Part shown: piece by piece, positions 21,244 to 33,032 of the stretch
Numbering within the stretch: the first letter of the stretch is position 1
Layout: each line of letters begins with the position of its first letter
NCBI GenBank assembly: GCA_019925105.1
Contig: JAHGAU010000007.1
Span: forward strand, 1,612,001-1,676,000
Origin: Niebla homalea
Taxonomy: Eukaryota > Ascomycota > Lecanoromycetes > Lecanorales > Ramalinaceae
Length of the DNA stretch: 64,000 nucleotides
Reading direction: 5' to 3'
Notes under the pieces: model-generated
Databases searched by the model: none
The model's input: only the letters and a program-made list of their open reading frames with translations
What the model was told of the DNA's origin: nothing
Program-made: the position numbers and the translations under genes

Positions 21244-22145
21244 TCACGACTTCCCAATCACCAATATCCCATAATTCGGATACACCTCATAACTCTCCAT
21301 CTCCTCCCTACTCGCCCCGCCCTCCCACTCCCCCCTCTCCAACCAGGCCCTCGCATCCGTCTTCCCCCACGTCAACTGGCCCCTCAACCCCCTTCCCGCG
21401 CACACTCCTCATACCACCGCTTCTCCAAATACCAACACTCAAACTCCACCTCCCCAACCTCCGTCTCGCCCTGCACCCTGAAGAACACCCCCTCCCCCAT
21501 CCCCCCCCCATCCTCCTCCACATCCCGCAGGGGTTCATACACCAACCCCCCAGACCCTCCCCTCTCCCTCGGCCGGACCCGGAGCTCCGCAGCGATGGCC
21601 TCGCGCGGGTTGGCCACGGGCGGGACCGTGATGCTGACGAAGCGGCCCGCGGGGCGGAGGTTGCGCGCGATGGTGGAGTACAGGGATGTCAGCGCGGCGG
21701 GCGTGGGGGCGTAGTTGAGGAGCCAGGCGCCGAAGACGATGTCGAAGCCTTGATCGCCTGCGCCCCCGCCGCTGCCGCTGAAGATCTGGGGTGGGTGGGA
21801 GGAGAGGAGGTCGGCTTCGATGAAGGTGACGGTTTTGCGTTTGCTGCTGCCGCCCTCATTCTTCTCCTGCTCCGGCGCGTCATCAAGCAAGCTCACGCCC
21901 TCGGGGCACGACCGTCTGGCCTGCGCGAGCATGCCGCTGCTGATGTCGACGCCGACCACGCTGGCGGCGCCCCAGGCGAGGAACTCGTAGGTGTAGAAGC
22001 CCGAGCCGCAGGCGAGCTCGAGGATCCGGGCGTTGTGGATGTGGGGGAGGAGGGTGGTGCGGATGTTGTCGCGCTCGAGGAGGGCGATGGTGTTGAGCCG
22101 GATGAGGTCGTAGGGCGCTTGGATGGCGTTGTATTGGGTTGACAT
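21244..22145 (-). CDS. SAM-dependent class I methyltransferase (one frame break near the 3' end)
   Basis: The start is taken as the ATG at 22145 (MSTQYN, with A at -3) rather than an earlier codon in the low-complexity leader. The Rossmann methyltransferase motifs are clear: motif I LELACGSGFYTYE (about residues 40-52), the acidic ribose-binding residue in VVGVDIS, motif II/III in VTFIEADLL and motif IV FDIVFGAWLLNYAP. This is the pattern of UbiE/COQ5-like small-molecule methyltransferases; the substrate is unknown. The frame hits TGA at 21384, but coding-like sequence continues in the next frame (RGQLTWGKTDARAWLERGEW to a natural stop at 21244). The switch coincides with a C5 run at 21388-21392; one added base gives 300 codons plus stop. 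It is either a homopolymer error or a true C-terminal truncation of about 47 residues that leaves the catalytic fold intact. Confidence 0.82.
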
Positions 22146-22959
22146 TCTTATGGGGAGGATGGGGGTGATGAGGTGGGGTGGTAGGAGTTGGGAGGGGGGT
22201 AGTAGGGGGGTTGTTGAAATATGGGGATGGAGAATGGATCGAGGGCGGTAGTGGGAGGCTGGGGAAGGGGAAGGGAGGGAGGACGGTGATGGTGGTGGTG
22301 GAGAGGGGGGGGAGGTCGAGGGGCAGGGATGGCAGAGGCGGTGATCAGGGAGCACGAAGACGAGGTTCTACAATTACGAAGGCTGTGCTGTGCTCTACTG
22401 GTGCTGGAGTACGAGAGATGATTATTTGCGGGTGGGAAAGGTTCGTCATGGTGTTGGGTAATGACAGCGCCGAGAGTGCCGAGCATCGATCCGTGCAGCG
22501 TTGCTGGCAGCAAAATTACTTAGTGAAAGTATTTGTAAAGCGTCGGTTTTCATTTCCTGAGATATGCAGGGTCCGTGGGAAGGATCGGCTATCGAAAGTC
22601 TGGACGGACTGTGGAGAAGAGTCAATTCCATCCTGGGAATTCTGAGGGTCTTGGGTGCTAGATGTGACGCCGGCTCACGACTTGGCTAATGCATGCAGAT
22701 GGCAAAAGGCAAATCTTGCGTGGGGTTCGCGTGGAACCAGGTTCGACAACAGTTGCTGCAGGCCATCCTCGATCGACTGTCCAGGCAGTGATTACGCTGG
22801 TGGACTTTAATTGAAAACTTGAGCAGCGTCTGATGGAAGCGATGCAGGAGGCTCTCATGTCTATACACTCCCGACGCTGAATGCATCATCGGAGTATCCG
22901 CCCCATATGATGGACCTCGATCCGCCATATACAATGCTCTTATAATGCAGGATGCAACA
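22146..22959. promoter_or_regulatory. Upstream region of the methyltransferase, purine-rich leader
   Basis: On the plus strand 22146-22320 is very G-rich (GGTGGTAGGAGTTGGGAGGGG and similar), so the transcript leader of the minus-strand gene would be C/T-rich, as in many fungal 5' UTRs. The rest carries no gene; the permease gene ends at 22960. Confidence 0.45.
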
Positions 22960-24736
22960 TCACCGGCCAAGCTTCTTGAGCTCTAGATACCTCAGCGGTG
23001 GAAACACAAGACCGCAAAAAGCAATAGACAACCAGGCTCCAATGTCACCACCATAGTTCCCGATCTTTACGGCAATCGGGCCTGCATACCAGACTTGGTA
23101 CATTCCGATGATCGCACCGGCCCATCCGCAAAGGAAAGCAAAGAGCGCCGCCGCACCGATGGGAAGTTGCTTCTTGTCTTCCCAGAAAGTCCAGTCGAAG
23201 GGCTTGCGTCCTAAGGTACGGAAAAGGATAGACTCCTCGATCCAGATGGTCAGGAAGGGGCACACCCAGTAGCTCATGATGGGTAGGAAGTTTTGGAGCA
23301 CGTCGAAAAGGTTGTTACGGCCAGCGACCGAGCAGACGAGCTCGATGACAAATATAATCACGCACCAAAACCAGCGGGGGATTGCTTTGGTATAGCGGCC
23401 AAGAGCCTGGAAGGTGTTTGCGGCTGCGTACGCGCAGGGGGCATTGTTGGTGACGGAGCCCAGTGCGAGAATGACAACGCAGAAGCCGCCGAAGCGACCG
23501 AGACCTTCGTACGCGGCCAAGATGAGTGCACCAGAGGATGTCTCATAGGCGTCGCTCCAGGCCTGGTTGGCAGCCACCCCGGTGCCGATTCCAACACCAA
23601 CCAGGTTGCACCATACAAGGGCGATGAAGGTGGCAGACCAGGTCATTAGGAAGGTCATTGGTCTAGATGTTTGGACTGGATAGTAGACGTAAAAGTCGGC
23701 GCTTATAGCTGCAAAGCCGATGATGCTGGCAAAGACTAGAGCGAAGAAGGAGCATCGGTTTGCAGTGATTGTACCAGATGGCCCAACCGAGACTGCGGAT
23801 GTGTCCCAATCTTTGCGCGAGACGCCTATGAGGATAAGGATGGCGAAAGCCTGTATAATAAAGGAGTATCTAAAATGTGTCAGTTGATTAGGTCGAGATT
23901 GACGATAAGGCCAGGCCACGAAATTGAATGGAGGCAACGGCATACCTCTCGAATCTGTGCACGAGCTTGATACCAAAAATGGCCACGATGGCGATGAGGA
24001 GTGCTGCGATGATACAACCAACAGCTACCGTCAAGCCTCCTCCATTCACAGCTGAGATCATCTGACCAGCGATGATGCATCCGATGATCCCGTACCCAAT
24101 CTGCTGAATGAGGTTCAATATACTCACAATTTTCGAAGGCCAGTATCCCATGACAAAGCGGCCAAGAATCTGGCGGATCGATATCCATTAGCATATCAAA
24201 TTCTCTCATGCGCTGGCAAATCAACCCATTTTGCCAGTTTTTGGTGTAGAGAAACAATCAGAAGACATGGGGTACTCCGAGTCAGCACTTACCATTGTTC
24301 GGCAACCGCTGATTGGTCCGAAGGTGGATGTGTATGCGGGACCACAAGCCGAGATCAAGTTTGCAAAGACAACGATGCAAACACTGTCGACCCATCCAAG
24401 CGCGAAAAGGAGCGGTCCCAGCAGACCTGTGATGATGTTGAAGGCCACCAGATTGATGCTGAACCAAAGGAGAAACATATGAATGTAACCGCGCAGGTCT
24501 CCAGCAGTCTTTTCGTCCGGCAGCACACGCCTGATGCCACGAGCTTCGAGCCCTGAGAGGCCTTCAACTTTGTCGTTCCAGATCGCGAGCCTACCCTTGA
24601 GCAGGTTGGGTGTCGGCGCAATGTCATGCTCCAAGGAGGAGTAATCGCCAGGGTCGTCGCTACCATGATGAGTGGTAACATTGACCTCCGTCGCCTCTCC
24701 GCCCTTCTCGAGATCGTGCTTAGGAGTGTGCTCCAT
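22960..24736 (-). CDS. NCS1-family purine-cytosine permease (Fcy2/FcyB-like)
   Basis: Three exons: 24736-24293, 24169-23946 and 23869-22960 (525 aa). Introns 24292-24170 (GTAAGT...CGCCAG) and 23945-23870 (GTATGC...TTTTAG) restore GCRTMILGRFVMGYWPSK and HRFERYSFIIQAF. The product is a 12-segment transporter: a hydrophilic N-terminus of about 90 residues, ERRGI-like sequence (LEARGIRRV), then membrane helices with the NCS1 signatures GPISGCRTM, a Gly-rich helix (SILNLIQQIGYGIIGCIIAGQ) and LGSVTNNAPCAYAAANTFQALGR. Members carry cytosine, adenine, guanine or hypoxanthine with protons across the plasma membrane. The substrate cannot be assigned by eye. The first ATG is used because the frame upstream opens only with non-ATG codons. 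Confidence 0.93.
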
Positions 24737-26728
24737 GTTCCAGTTGCGATTGCGCGTGGATTGATGAAGACTCAGGATTGAAGTGAAGAGCTCTTTCAAA
24801 TCTTCCAAAGTCCAGCATCCAGAGCTTTGACGCTAGGAAGACAGCGCATATGCGGGGCTTCTAAGCAACGAGCATTGCAGGTAAAGATAGCGCTTGATTA
24901 TGCCCCTAAAGCCCCTAAACATTACCCAAGGGTCTGTGTTGGTCTGTTGGATGCAGATTGTCGCATGGCTCGAGCAGTCCGGTGCATTGGAGTGCAGCAG
25001 ATTACTGCAGGCTGATCGTTAGAGCGTTCGATGGCGCACGTTTCTAGGGTCCTAAGCTGACCCAACAAGCATTTGACCCATCGCTGGAGCACTATGAATT
25101 CATGGGATCAAACAGCATGATCCTGTCCCTTTCGATCTCGGTTGCACTGTTGCTCCAGACGATCGTCGGTTGTTGAAGAGCACTGTCGATGGTCTGTGGA
25201 ACGATGGCGCCGACTTCTATCAAATGCAGGCCGCTGCCTTTTTGCTGAGCCCTGCGATTCGCACTTGGGGAGGGCGTAAACACCTTCTCATTTAGACTAC
25301 GCGTATCAGGACCCAATAAGGAGTAGCATGTCCGGAGTCCAGAACCTCTGTTGGATACCGCACAAACAGCGGGAACGGGTAGCTTGTCGCATGAGAAGCT
25401 GACTTGGCTGGATTTCCGTCCAGGAAGACTCGGTCAATTACTTTCTTGCTCCAAGTGTGTGCCCACTGCCCAGGCCAGATGTCAGCAACTTTTTGGCTGG
25501 AACGTGGCTGGCACCAGCTGGCGACTTTCGGGGCATCTTTCCCTGGACATCGGTTGACAGCTACAGCCTCTCCACTTGAGGGTGCTCGAGCGCCAGGTCA
25601 GGTTGATTTCTACGGGCGTCTGTTGATATTCTGTTCGATCTGAGGAGCCCAGAAAACAGCTATACTACAACGAGGGAGACAGATGGCCATATATAGGTCC
25701 ACGGAATCATAGGTTCAGCGCCTGCGCGATGTGGAGCGTATGTCAAAGGAACATGGCGTGAGTGAATGAGGGATGGTGACGCAGGATAGAGTTCAGACCG
25801 GGGAACGGGGGAGCAGACTGGGGAACGGGCGGGGAACGGGGGAGTCGACGCGGCATCCGGAGCCTAAGGTTCTAAGATTCCATTTAGAGTACGGATTACG
25901 GTAAGTCGAGACCCAACTGTCAAGGTCTCGAGCGTGGGGGTTTGCAACTTTCCATTCAATTATTCATTCCTTGTGCAGATTTTATTAATACTACGGAGCT
26001 TTGCCTTTTCAGTAGCTTAGATAGTATTCGTTGCTCGCACCGAATGTACTGTTGAATCTGCGGGGGATCTGCGGGGGTTTGTCCAGTGCAGCGAAGAGCC
26101 GAAGACAGAATAATAATCTTGGGATACGAAGTCACAATTACATTTACCCTTGTGGAAATCGGAATCTGGAAGCAGTTTTGAGTTGAGCTCATGCCTGACT
26201 CACAACAAATTGGGAGTAGGATGCATGTCTGATGCTTTTTGCTAGTCATAACATGGCTGGTCGATGCTCAAAGCGGTCTCTAATCGAACAGGGGATGTTG
26301 ACTACAGAGTATCGTCGGCCATATCTTGGAGCTTAAGGGGCCATAGCGTGATGAAATGTCGGTGCCTCATTGAGATGCTATCTAAGCTATCTTGCGCCAA
26401 ACTGCTGCTGATCTCTCTTATTGTCTCAGCGGTTGGCTCATGAAGAAGCCGAGAACCTTGCTGTTCCTGTCGGTGTCAAATGCCCCTGTACCGGCATTGA
26501 CCTTTTGGTCACTTCCTTTGGGAGACATCATGCAGGTGGAAAGGGATCACAACACCATAGCCCATATGACGGCGAACTGCCCGTCGGTCAGGTATTCTCC
26601 TTATATCTGTCATATATTCGTGCCTTCCTCGATATCATGTGCGTGTGATTGCCATCTACTCTACTTCTGTCAGCAAACCTTTGTTCTTCACTCTGTAGAG
26701 TCTTACATTCATATCCACAACCTTCACG
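24737..26728. other. Two-kilobase intergenic region with a short GGGGAACGGG repeat
   Basis: It lies between divergent genes (permease -, rhodopsin-like +). No coding frame with domain or bias. Three imperfect copies of GGGGAACGGG occur at about 25799-25842. Short AT-rich patches occur near 25960-26030. Confidence 0.45.
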
Positions 26729-28211
26729 ATGATTCCCGGCGGGCAGGCCGTGGTAGATGAATTATGGGTGCTTTTGGTTGTGGTGTTGATTGTCTATCTC
26801 ATGAGAATGTGAGTGCTCCTTCTGGTCGCTGTCCGCGTCTCCTAGCATTTCCACGGAATGAAAGATCCCTTGACTGATGCTTCATTTCCCACACCACTAG
26901 AGCGTCGCGCAGGATATTGCTCAACTCGTTCAAGAAGTTTCGCGTTGATGACTATCTTATGACATTCGCTATTGTAAGTGTACAAATTGGGTATCTGGCT
27001 ATCTCTAAATACAATGTCAATGTTCTCTACGAAAAGGCCACTTGCTGAGTAGATCCAGTGCCTCTACATAATCGTTATTGTTGCCATCTATCTGCAGTGC
27101 CTGTGGGGCAACAATTATGTGACCCCCGAGGATGTCATCGACTGGACCCCACAAGACTTTCATATCGCCATTGAAGGCTCTAAAATGGGAATCGCGATGG
27201 AATGTTGCAAAGTCACTTGTGTCTGGGTATGCAAAGCTTGTCTCTTGATACTCTACGCAAGCATGGCGTGAGTCCTCCGATCCTCCATGCAGCCAGCCTC
27301 GATGGGCGCAAATCAGAGTCATGGAGTGCTGACGGGCGAATGAACCTTTTAGAAAAGGCTTGCCTAAACATCGGAGAGCGGTGTTCTACGTCGCGGGATA
27401 TGTGGCAATCGGTTATGTCGTTGTCATAATATGCCTCTTCTTCGTCTGGTGCCGACCGTTCCACGTCTACTACGATACCATTCCCGTTCCCGACGCCCAA
27501 TCGGAATGCATGACATACCGGCATCACATGCTGCTGGACGCCGCCTTCAACATCACGTCAGACGCCATCATGCTCTGCTTACCCATTCCATTGGTGATCC
27601 GTGCCAAGGTCCCGTTAGCGAGGAAGCTCGTCTTGGTCGGCGTCTTCGGCCTCGGCGGCATCGTCATCCTCTGCGCCATCCTCAACCGCATTACCAACTT
27701 CACTGCCCCCTATGGCTCTCTCGTCTACCTCAACTGGTACGCAGGTGAGACGGCCACGGCCGTCATTGTGGCCAACGTCCCCCACCTCTGGCCACTGATC
27801 TCCCGCGTCTTCAACCTCGGCACATTCAAGCGCACCACCAGCAGTCCAAGTCGCTCCAACCAATACCCACTCAAGTCGACCCGCAGCGGCACCAAAGAAT
27901 TCTCAAGCCATCGCGCGACGAAGCATGACATACACGGCTATATTCCCACCGACAGCGACGAGCAGATCGCCATTAGAGGCGACAAGGATGCGAACTGGGG
28001 GTACAGCAAAAAGGAGCTGGACAGGTCTGAGTCAGGTACTGGAGACCTTGAGCTGGGGAACAATTACACAACCACAAGTGTGCGTGGCGGTGGTCTTCCT
28101 AGTGTAGATAAGGCGCCGATTGTGACCACCAAACCTGTGGACGAGGAGTTTCACAAGAGCGGGCAGATTGTCAAGACGGTACACATCAACCAGTACGGCA
28201 GCGATGCCTAG
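26729..28211 (+). CDS. Rhodopsin-domain (SAT4-type) seven-transmembrane protein
   Basis: Four exons: 26729-26808, 26901-26973, 27053-27267 and 27353-28211 (408 aa). Donors are GTGAGT, GTAAGT and GTGAGT; acceptors end in TAG. The product has about seven hydrophobic segments. It shows hallmarks of the fungal rhodopsin-like integral membrane domain: RVDDYLM after helix 1, a Cys-rich extracellular stretch, FYVAGYVAIGYVVVI, a CRPFHVYYD loop, and LPIPLVIRAKVPLARKLVLVGVF with conserved Leu/Pro. The last 130 residues are hydrophilic and Ser/Thr-rich, presumably cytoplasmic. Members are a very large Pezizomycotina family of plasma-membrane proteins, a few of which (PTH11-related) take part in surface sensing; function here is unknown. 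Confidence 0.88.
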
Positions 28212-29542
28212 GGTACTGCCGTGTCAGAAGAATCACAACCCCAGATCCCAGAAGAGGGGGCGGAGAGGAGTTCAAATCCAAGGCCAATCTTTGCAACCGG
28301 TGAATACAAAGAGACGAAACGGTGTTCATTGAATGGGGGTTTTCTACTTTCGATGTCGATGACCAATGGTGGTCCCTTATTAAGATTCATTGTGGGGCAA
28401 TATACGATACGCTTGGAGGGTAACGCTCTATATGACTAACGCACATCTGACAGCGGGTTCCGATATATCAACAAAAGGTATACATTTTCCTGTCAATAAT
28501 TTTGATTAGAATCTTATCGAATATGGACTGGAGTAACAGTTGTTAGCACAGCATGTTGCCTCAACGCATGCCGATGTCTTCTGATCAATCAATAAGAAAG
28601 ACAGGGGTTTTTAGCAAACAGCAAGAATGTGGTGAGTGCGTATTATGCAGGCCCTTGTTTTCATCGTACACATCCTTTGTATCAACGACTTCACAGTCGT
28701 GAAGATCAGAATAGCCCACAATAACGATCTTCTTTCATTTTCCAGTCCATTCAATCTTAGATGTCGGTTCTAAGAATTTGAAGTAATCCACACCCTCGTT
28801 GGGGACACATACGAATGTTTGATGAGACAAGCAATGTTAGGATTCGATGTATATTCTAAAGTCGCCTTCCGATATCCTACCCCTCATTCTTCATTCATTC
28901 CCACCCTCGCCACCTTCTGTCCTAGGTCATAATTTCGAAAAGAGGGACGATTGCTACAACACTCTTCAATCGTCGTCATCTCACAACAACCCCCACATTC
29001 CCATTAAACGCGTAACTCGACTCTCTACTTAGAGGTGCCCTTCTCCCATGCACACATCCTCTATCACGCGGAACTCGCCCTTCGAAAGCTCAAATCTCCT
29101 TCTCTCCCTCCGAAAAAAGCTCCCTTCCCTCACCCCATCTATCTACAGCCTCCCCTCCCTATCCCTTCTCACCTTCACTCCTATCCATTGGCCCTCTACC
29201 GAATCACATCAACCCCCTCCCTCCGCCCACACCTTCCTCCCCCGCCTCCTCGCCCTCCTATTCCTCCACCTCATCCATCCAATCACCCACCTCTCCCACA
29301 CTCCCCCCTTCACAACCTCCCCATACAACCCGGCAACCGCGACTTCATACCCCCCCCCTTCACAATCTCCCCTCCCAACTCGGCAACCACGCCCGCACAA
29401 CCAACCCCGAACTCTGCCGTCCCCCTCGGCCCCCCCCTACGCGATCAACACCAGCACACCCCCTCGCCACGCCACGCCCCAACATAAAACCTGCGCAATC
29501 CCGCGTGCGCTACCACCAGCCCCGTGATGCCTGGGCGCGGCT

Positions 29543-29592
29543 CCTTCCTTCCTTCCTTCCTTCCTTCCTCCCTTCCTTCCTTCATCCTTCTT
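29543..29592 (+). repeat. (TTCC)n microsatellite
   Basis: An interrupted tetranucleotide run of CCTT units, about 50 bp, with one CTCC interruption. Confidence 0.9.
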
Positions 29593-29632
29593 CGCTGCCT
29601 CCTCTCTTGCCGTCACATCACATCCACCACCT

Positions 29633-29699
29633 CACCATCATCATCATCATCATCGTCATTATCTTTAGCACAGCAGCAGCAGCAGCGGCGGCGGTGGCG
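29633..29699 (+). repeat. Adjacent (CAT)n and (GCA)n/(GCG)n microsatellites
   Basis: About eight ATC/CAT units at 29633-29660 are followed by a GCA run that turns into GCG at 29669-29699. Confidence 0.88.
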
Positions 29700-30616
29700 T
29701 CAAGCCACACCACTCTTATGCCTCCATGGGATGGATGGATGAGCGAGCAAGCACGTCCCGCGGCACGATGGTGGCGAGCGCGCATCCGCAGCCACGCCCA
29801 CGCATCGGCGTCCGCGCAACCGTCGAGACGAGGCGTGCAGTGGCAGAGCACGGAGGGGATGGATGGTGAAGGGGTAGGGGGATCGATTGGGTGAGGGAGG
29901 GAGGTGTTGAGGAGGAGGAGGAGGGTTGGTAGAGGAGCGGAGGGGGATGTGGTGGGTGGGTGGGATTGGTTGGGGGCATGGGTTATCCGGGGGGTGGAGG
30001 TAGTGGCGGTAGAGGGGGGAAGGTAGCGAGGTTGGCGAGGAAGAGGGTGGTGAAGGAGGGTGAAGGAGGCTATTGGGTTCATGATTGATGATGCTGAGGA
30101 GGGCGGGGTTTTGGAAGGGGATGGGGATATCATGGGGTGTGTGGCAGGGCTGGGGTGGAGTGGGGGGTGGTGGTGGTGGACGATTCGAGTGGGGAGGATG
30201 TGAAGGCCGTGGCTCAGGGGAAGGGGGGAAGTGAGGGAAGTATGATCCCTTTGGGTTCAGATATGTGGAGGCCGCAGAAGGGTTTTCTGACGTTTTTCTC
30301 AGAGTATTGGTAGTGAGAATCTGAGATGATTGGCTTCATTGCCACGGTCCAATTGAAGCATAGGAGATGAGGATGTCCAGAGGCCAAAAAGCTTCAGCAG
30401 ATGCGACTTGCATCTTGAACTCCAACTAGTAGGTTTGGTGATTGACGATGGCACAGTCCACGAGTACGATAACGTGGTTCGACGGCAAAGTAATCATGTT
30501 GAATCTGCCACCATGTTCAGATATTGGCTATCTGATTCCAATCTCAAACGATACCGGTGGCAAGGCGATGAAGTCTTCTGATACATTACCTACACCACGT
30601 GCCTCTCATCCAGACC

Positions 30617-32367
30617 TCAAAATGCTCTCCTATCCTTTTCCGGCCTCTGCACCATCACGCCGACGGCTTCCTTGACTTCACGTTTTCCCCAAACACCGTC
30701 CTCACCACCGCGGCTCCACTCACCTGCTAGATTGTTGCCATCCTCGAACCTACCGTCTTCGCCCAGGATGATCTCCAGATCCCGCTTTTGGCTTGCCATC
30801 CACTTCTTGGTGAAGTTGACAGGGTCCTTGGCCATTTGCATGAGGAATTTATGTTTACGTTGGCTCTTGCCGATGGCTTGGATGAGGAAAGCGATGTGTT
30901 CGTCCTTTTGCTGGATCTGCTTGAGTTCTTGGATAGTCTGTGGAGAGAGTTGAGGGGGGGGGGTCGGGACCGATGGTACACGCAGGGAGAGCATGTATAT
31001 GGTGTAGCGTTGTTGGTCGGGGAGGGAGTGATACTCCGGATCGACGCGGATGGTGTACGGGAGTGAGAGTGGCGGGAGTGGGCAGAGGTGAGGGGCGAGC
31101 ATGGCACCGATGTGGGGGAAGTAGATGGTGTCTTGCCCAAAGACCTGAGCATGACTGGTCAGCAAGTAACAGAAGGAAATAATAGGGAAAATGGGACATG
31201 ACTGACGGCTCGAAGTCTATCATCGCAGTGTATCTGCCGCTTCTCATCATTCTGCTGAAGCCCCATTGCTTTGACGTACTCCCATATCCCCATCACAATG
31301 CTGGTCCGATCATCTTCCGTTGTGTCGAGCAGTTCAGACAAAGGCTTGTCGAGGAGAAAGCGCTCAGGTGATTCGTCTCGATAGAAGTTGATGGTGCAGT
31401 TGATATTCTCATCGCTTTTGCGCTCAAAGACAAGACGATCAAAGTCGGCCGCCAGAGGCAGAACGGGCGTAGTGGGTGGTATGGTAGGCTTCTTCCATTC
31501 GACCTGGGTCATGCCCTGTGGTTGGAGATTCTTGTTGCGGTCGAAATCTACGGTGATACTCTTGAAGAAGTGACTGAGTTTTGTCTTTTGTTGAGATGGT
31601 GGACTCGACCCGGGAGGGTTGGAGGGTTTTTTGGCGGCGTCTTCGCCATCCTGTTCAGTATCCATTGCGTCGTCGCCATTTCCCTGCTTCTCTTCTGCCT
31701 CTTTGCCGCCCTTCCCTTGATCATCGTTCTCGTTCTCGTTCTCGTCTGCATCTTCTGAATCTTCATCATCCATCAGATGACCCTGAATGTTGACTTTGTA
31801 GCTTGCCTCTGTCCCCATTGTGAAGTCGAATGCACTCTCGTCCATGCCACCGCCTTGCCAGGGCTGATTTTCGACGGTGTTGCTGATCCAAATCTTCATC
31901 CTTTTGGATAAGCCACCATTACTCGAAAAAGTGCCTCCAGGCATCTGTTCTGCAATGTATCTGTCCTGCATCTCAAGCCTCTTCCGCATCATGATACTGT
32001 CCAGTCTTCTTTCAATGTCTCGCAGCTTCTTGTATTGTGCCACTCCATCGCCAACGATCAACTCATCCACCCCTTCTGGCATGGTCTTGTCTGTTGGTTT
32101 TGATGCTCTGCGCCTTGCTTCGTCTTGCACTCGTTCCTGTTGTTGTCGCGCCGCGTTCTCTTCTCGCAGTCTTCTCTGGTATTCTTTGTCATTCGGCTGT
32201 GGGTGCGCAGCTCCTGACCCTGGTTCAGATGCAGCAATGTTAGCAAGATAAGATGGCGGGACAGGCAGCTTGACGGTGTAGGTCTCGCGGTAGCGCCGTC
32301 GCCGCTCTTCAGCCTCGAGCGCATTCTTGTAAAAGTTGCTCTGTGCGCGCGAACGACCGACCGACAT
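30617..32367 (-). CDS. ssr3: SWI/SNF (RSC)-type chromatin-remodelling 60-kDa subunit, SWIB domain
   Basis: Exon 1 32367-31207, intron 31206-31145 (GTCAGT...CTCAG, branch TTGCTGACC), exon 2 31144-30617; 562 aa. Domain order matches Snf12/Rsc6/Ssr3/BAF60: an Arg/Glu-rich N-terminal coiled region, the KPTDK-x-MPEGVDELIVGDGV box (about residues 85-105), WISNTVENQPW, an acidic linker, then a SWIB/MDM2 fold split by the intron (WEYVKAMGLQ...CDDRLRA | VFGQDTIYFPHIG), and a C-terminal helix with KWMASQKRDLE. The protein is a structural subunit of SWI/SNF-class nuclear remodelling complexes. The start is uncertain: ATG at 32367 is the first in frame, but an upstream stretch from an ATG at 32515 (APQYRNQYHQQRVPQP) resembles the usual N-terminus. 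I could not join it in phase. Confidence 0.9.
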
Positions 32368-33032
32368 GATGGATGTTTTGGCAGTCCCGATAGCAAAAAA
32401 CAAAGATGATATTGAGAAAGAATGGTTCACCTTGGCCTCTTCTACCGTGAATGGGTTGGGGAACGCGTTGCTGATGGTATTGATTGCGATATTGGGGAGC
32501 CATTGCCGGGTTCATCTTGGCGGTCGAAACTGCCTGGGAAGCTGGCGCTGGCAATTGTGGCAAGTGGATTGGGAAAGGCGAGCTGCGAAAATGGAAAGAG
32601 ATTTGGTGGGAAGGATGGAAGGATGGTTTAATGGTTTACATCAAAGTCCTGGTGGCTTGAGCTTGAGCTTGAGCTTGAGCAAGAATCAGCCCTATTCTAC
32701 AGAGAACTAGCGCCAAGAGTTTTGGGACCATTTGTACGGATTACGTTGGCATCAACGCAAACATGATTGGCAGACGAACACGAGCATTACAACATGTGCA
32801 AGACTGTGATAAGTAAATTGCTTCGAGGTAAAGGATTGGCACCTGCGTATAGCAAGGAGCTCAGAAATACTACGTCAACATAAACATATGTGAGAAAGCA
32901 GCAAGAAAGTCATCAAGCAACATCGCATCTCAAATGACAGGACTAATACATCGCCTTTAAACTGCCCGAATCTTCCGAACTCACCATCTCCCCATGCTTG
33001 GGGTAGCCTGTAAGGACGGCAAGACTCATCAC
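32368..33032. other. Upstream region of the SWI/SNF subunit gene
   Basis: It includes the probable extra 5' exon or leader near 32515-32440 and a hexanucleotide repeat at 32655-32680. The lectin gene ends at 33033. Confidence 0.45.
32655..32680 (+). repeat. (GCTTGA)4 hexanucleotide repeat
   Basis: Four perfect GCTTGA units plus a partial one, in the upstream flank of the minus-strand SWI/SNF subunit gene. Confidence 0.9.

Larger units (their letters stand above)
28212..30616. other. Low-complexity, strand-asymmetric intergenic block
   Basis: From about 28990 to 29510 the plus strand is C-rich; from about 29860 to 30250 it is G-rich, with several microsatellites between. Because C-rich DNA has few stops, several long frames coexist in the same place. 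The plus frame 29048-29527 (159 codons) has a hydrophobic stretch FLPRLLALLFLHLIHPI and many C-ending codons, so a small membrane protein is conceivable, but the other two frames are almost equally open and I do not call a gene. Confidence 0.5.

Noticed and set aside
29618..30133. 171-codon minus frame in the microsatellite block
   Set aside because: Pro/Ser/His composition mirrors CCT/CAC-rich DNA; all three frames are open.
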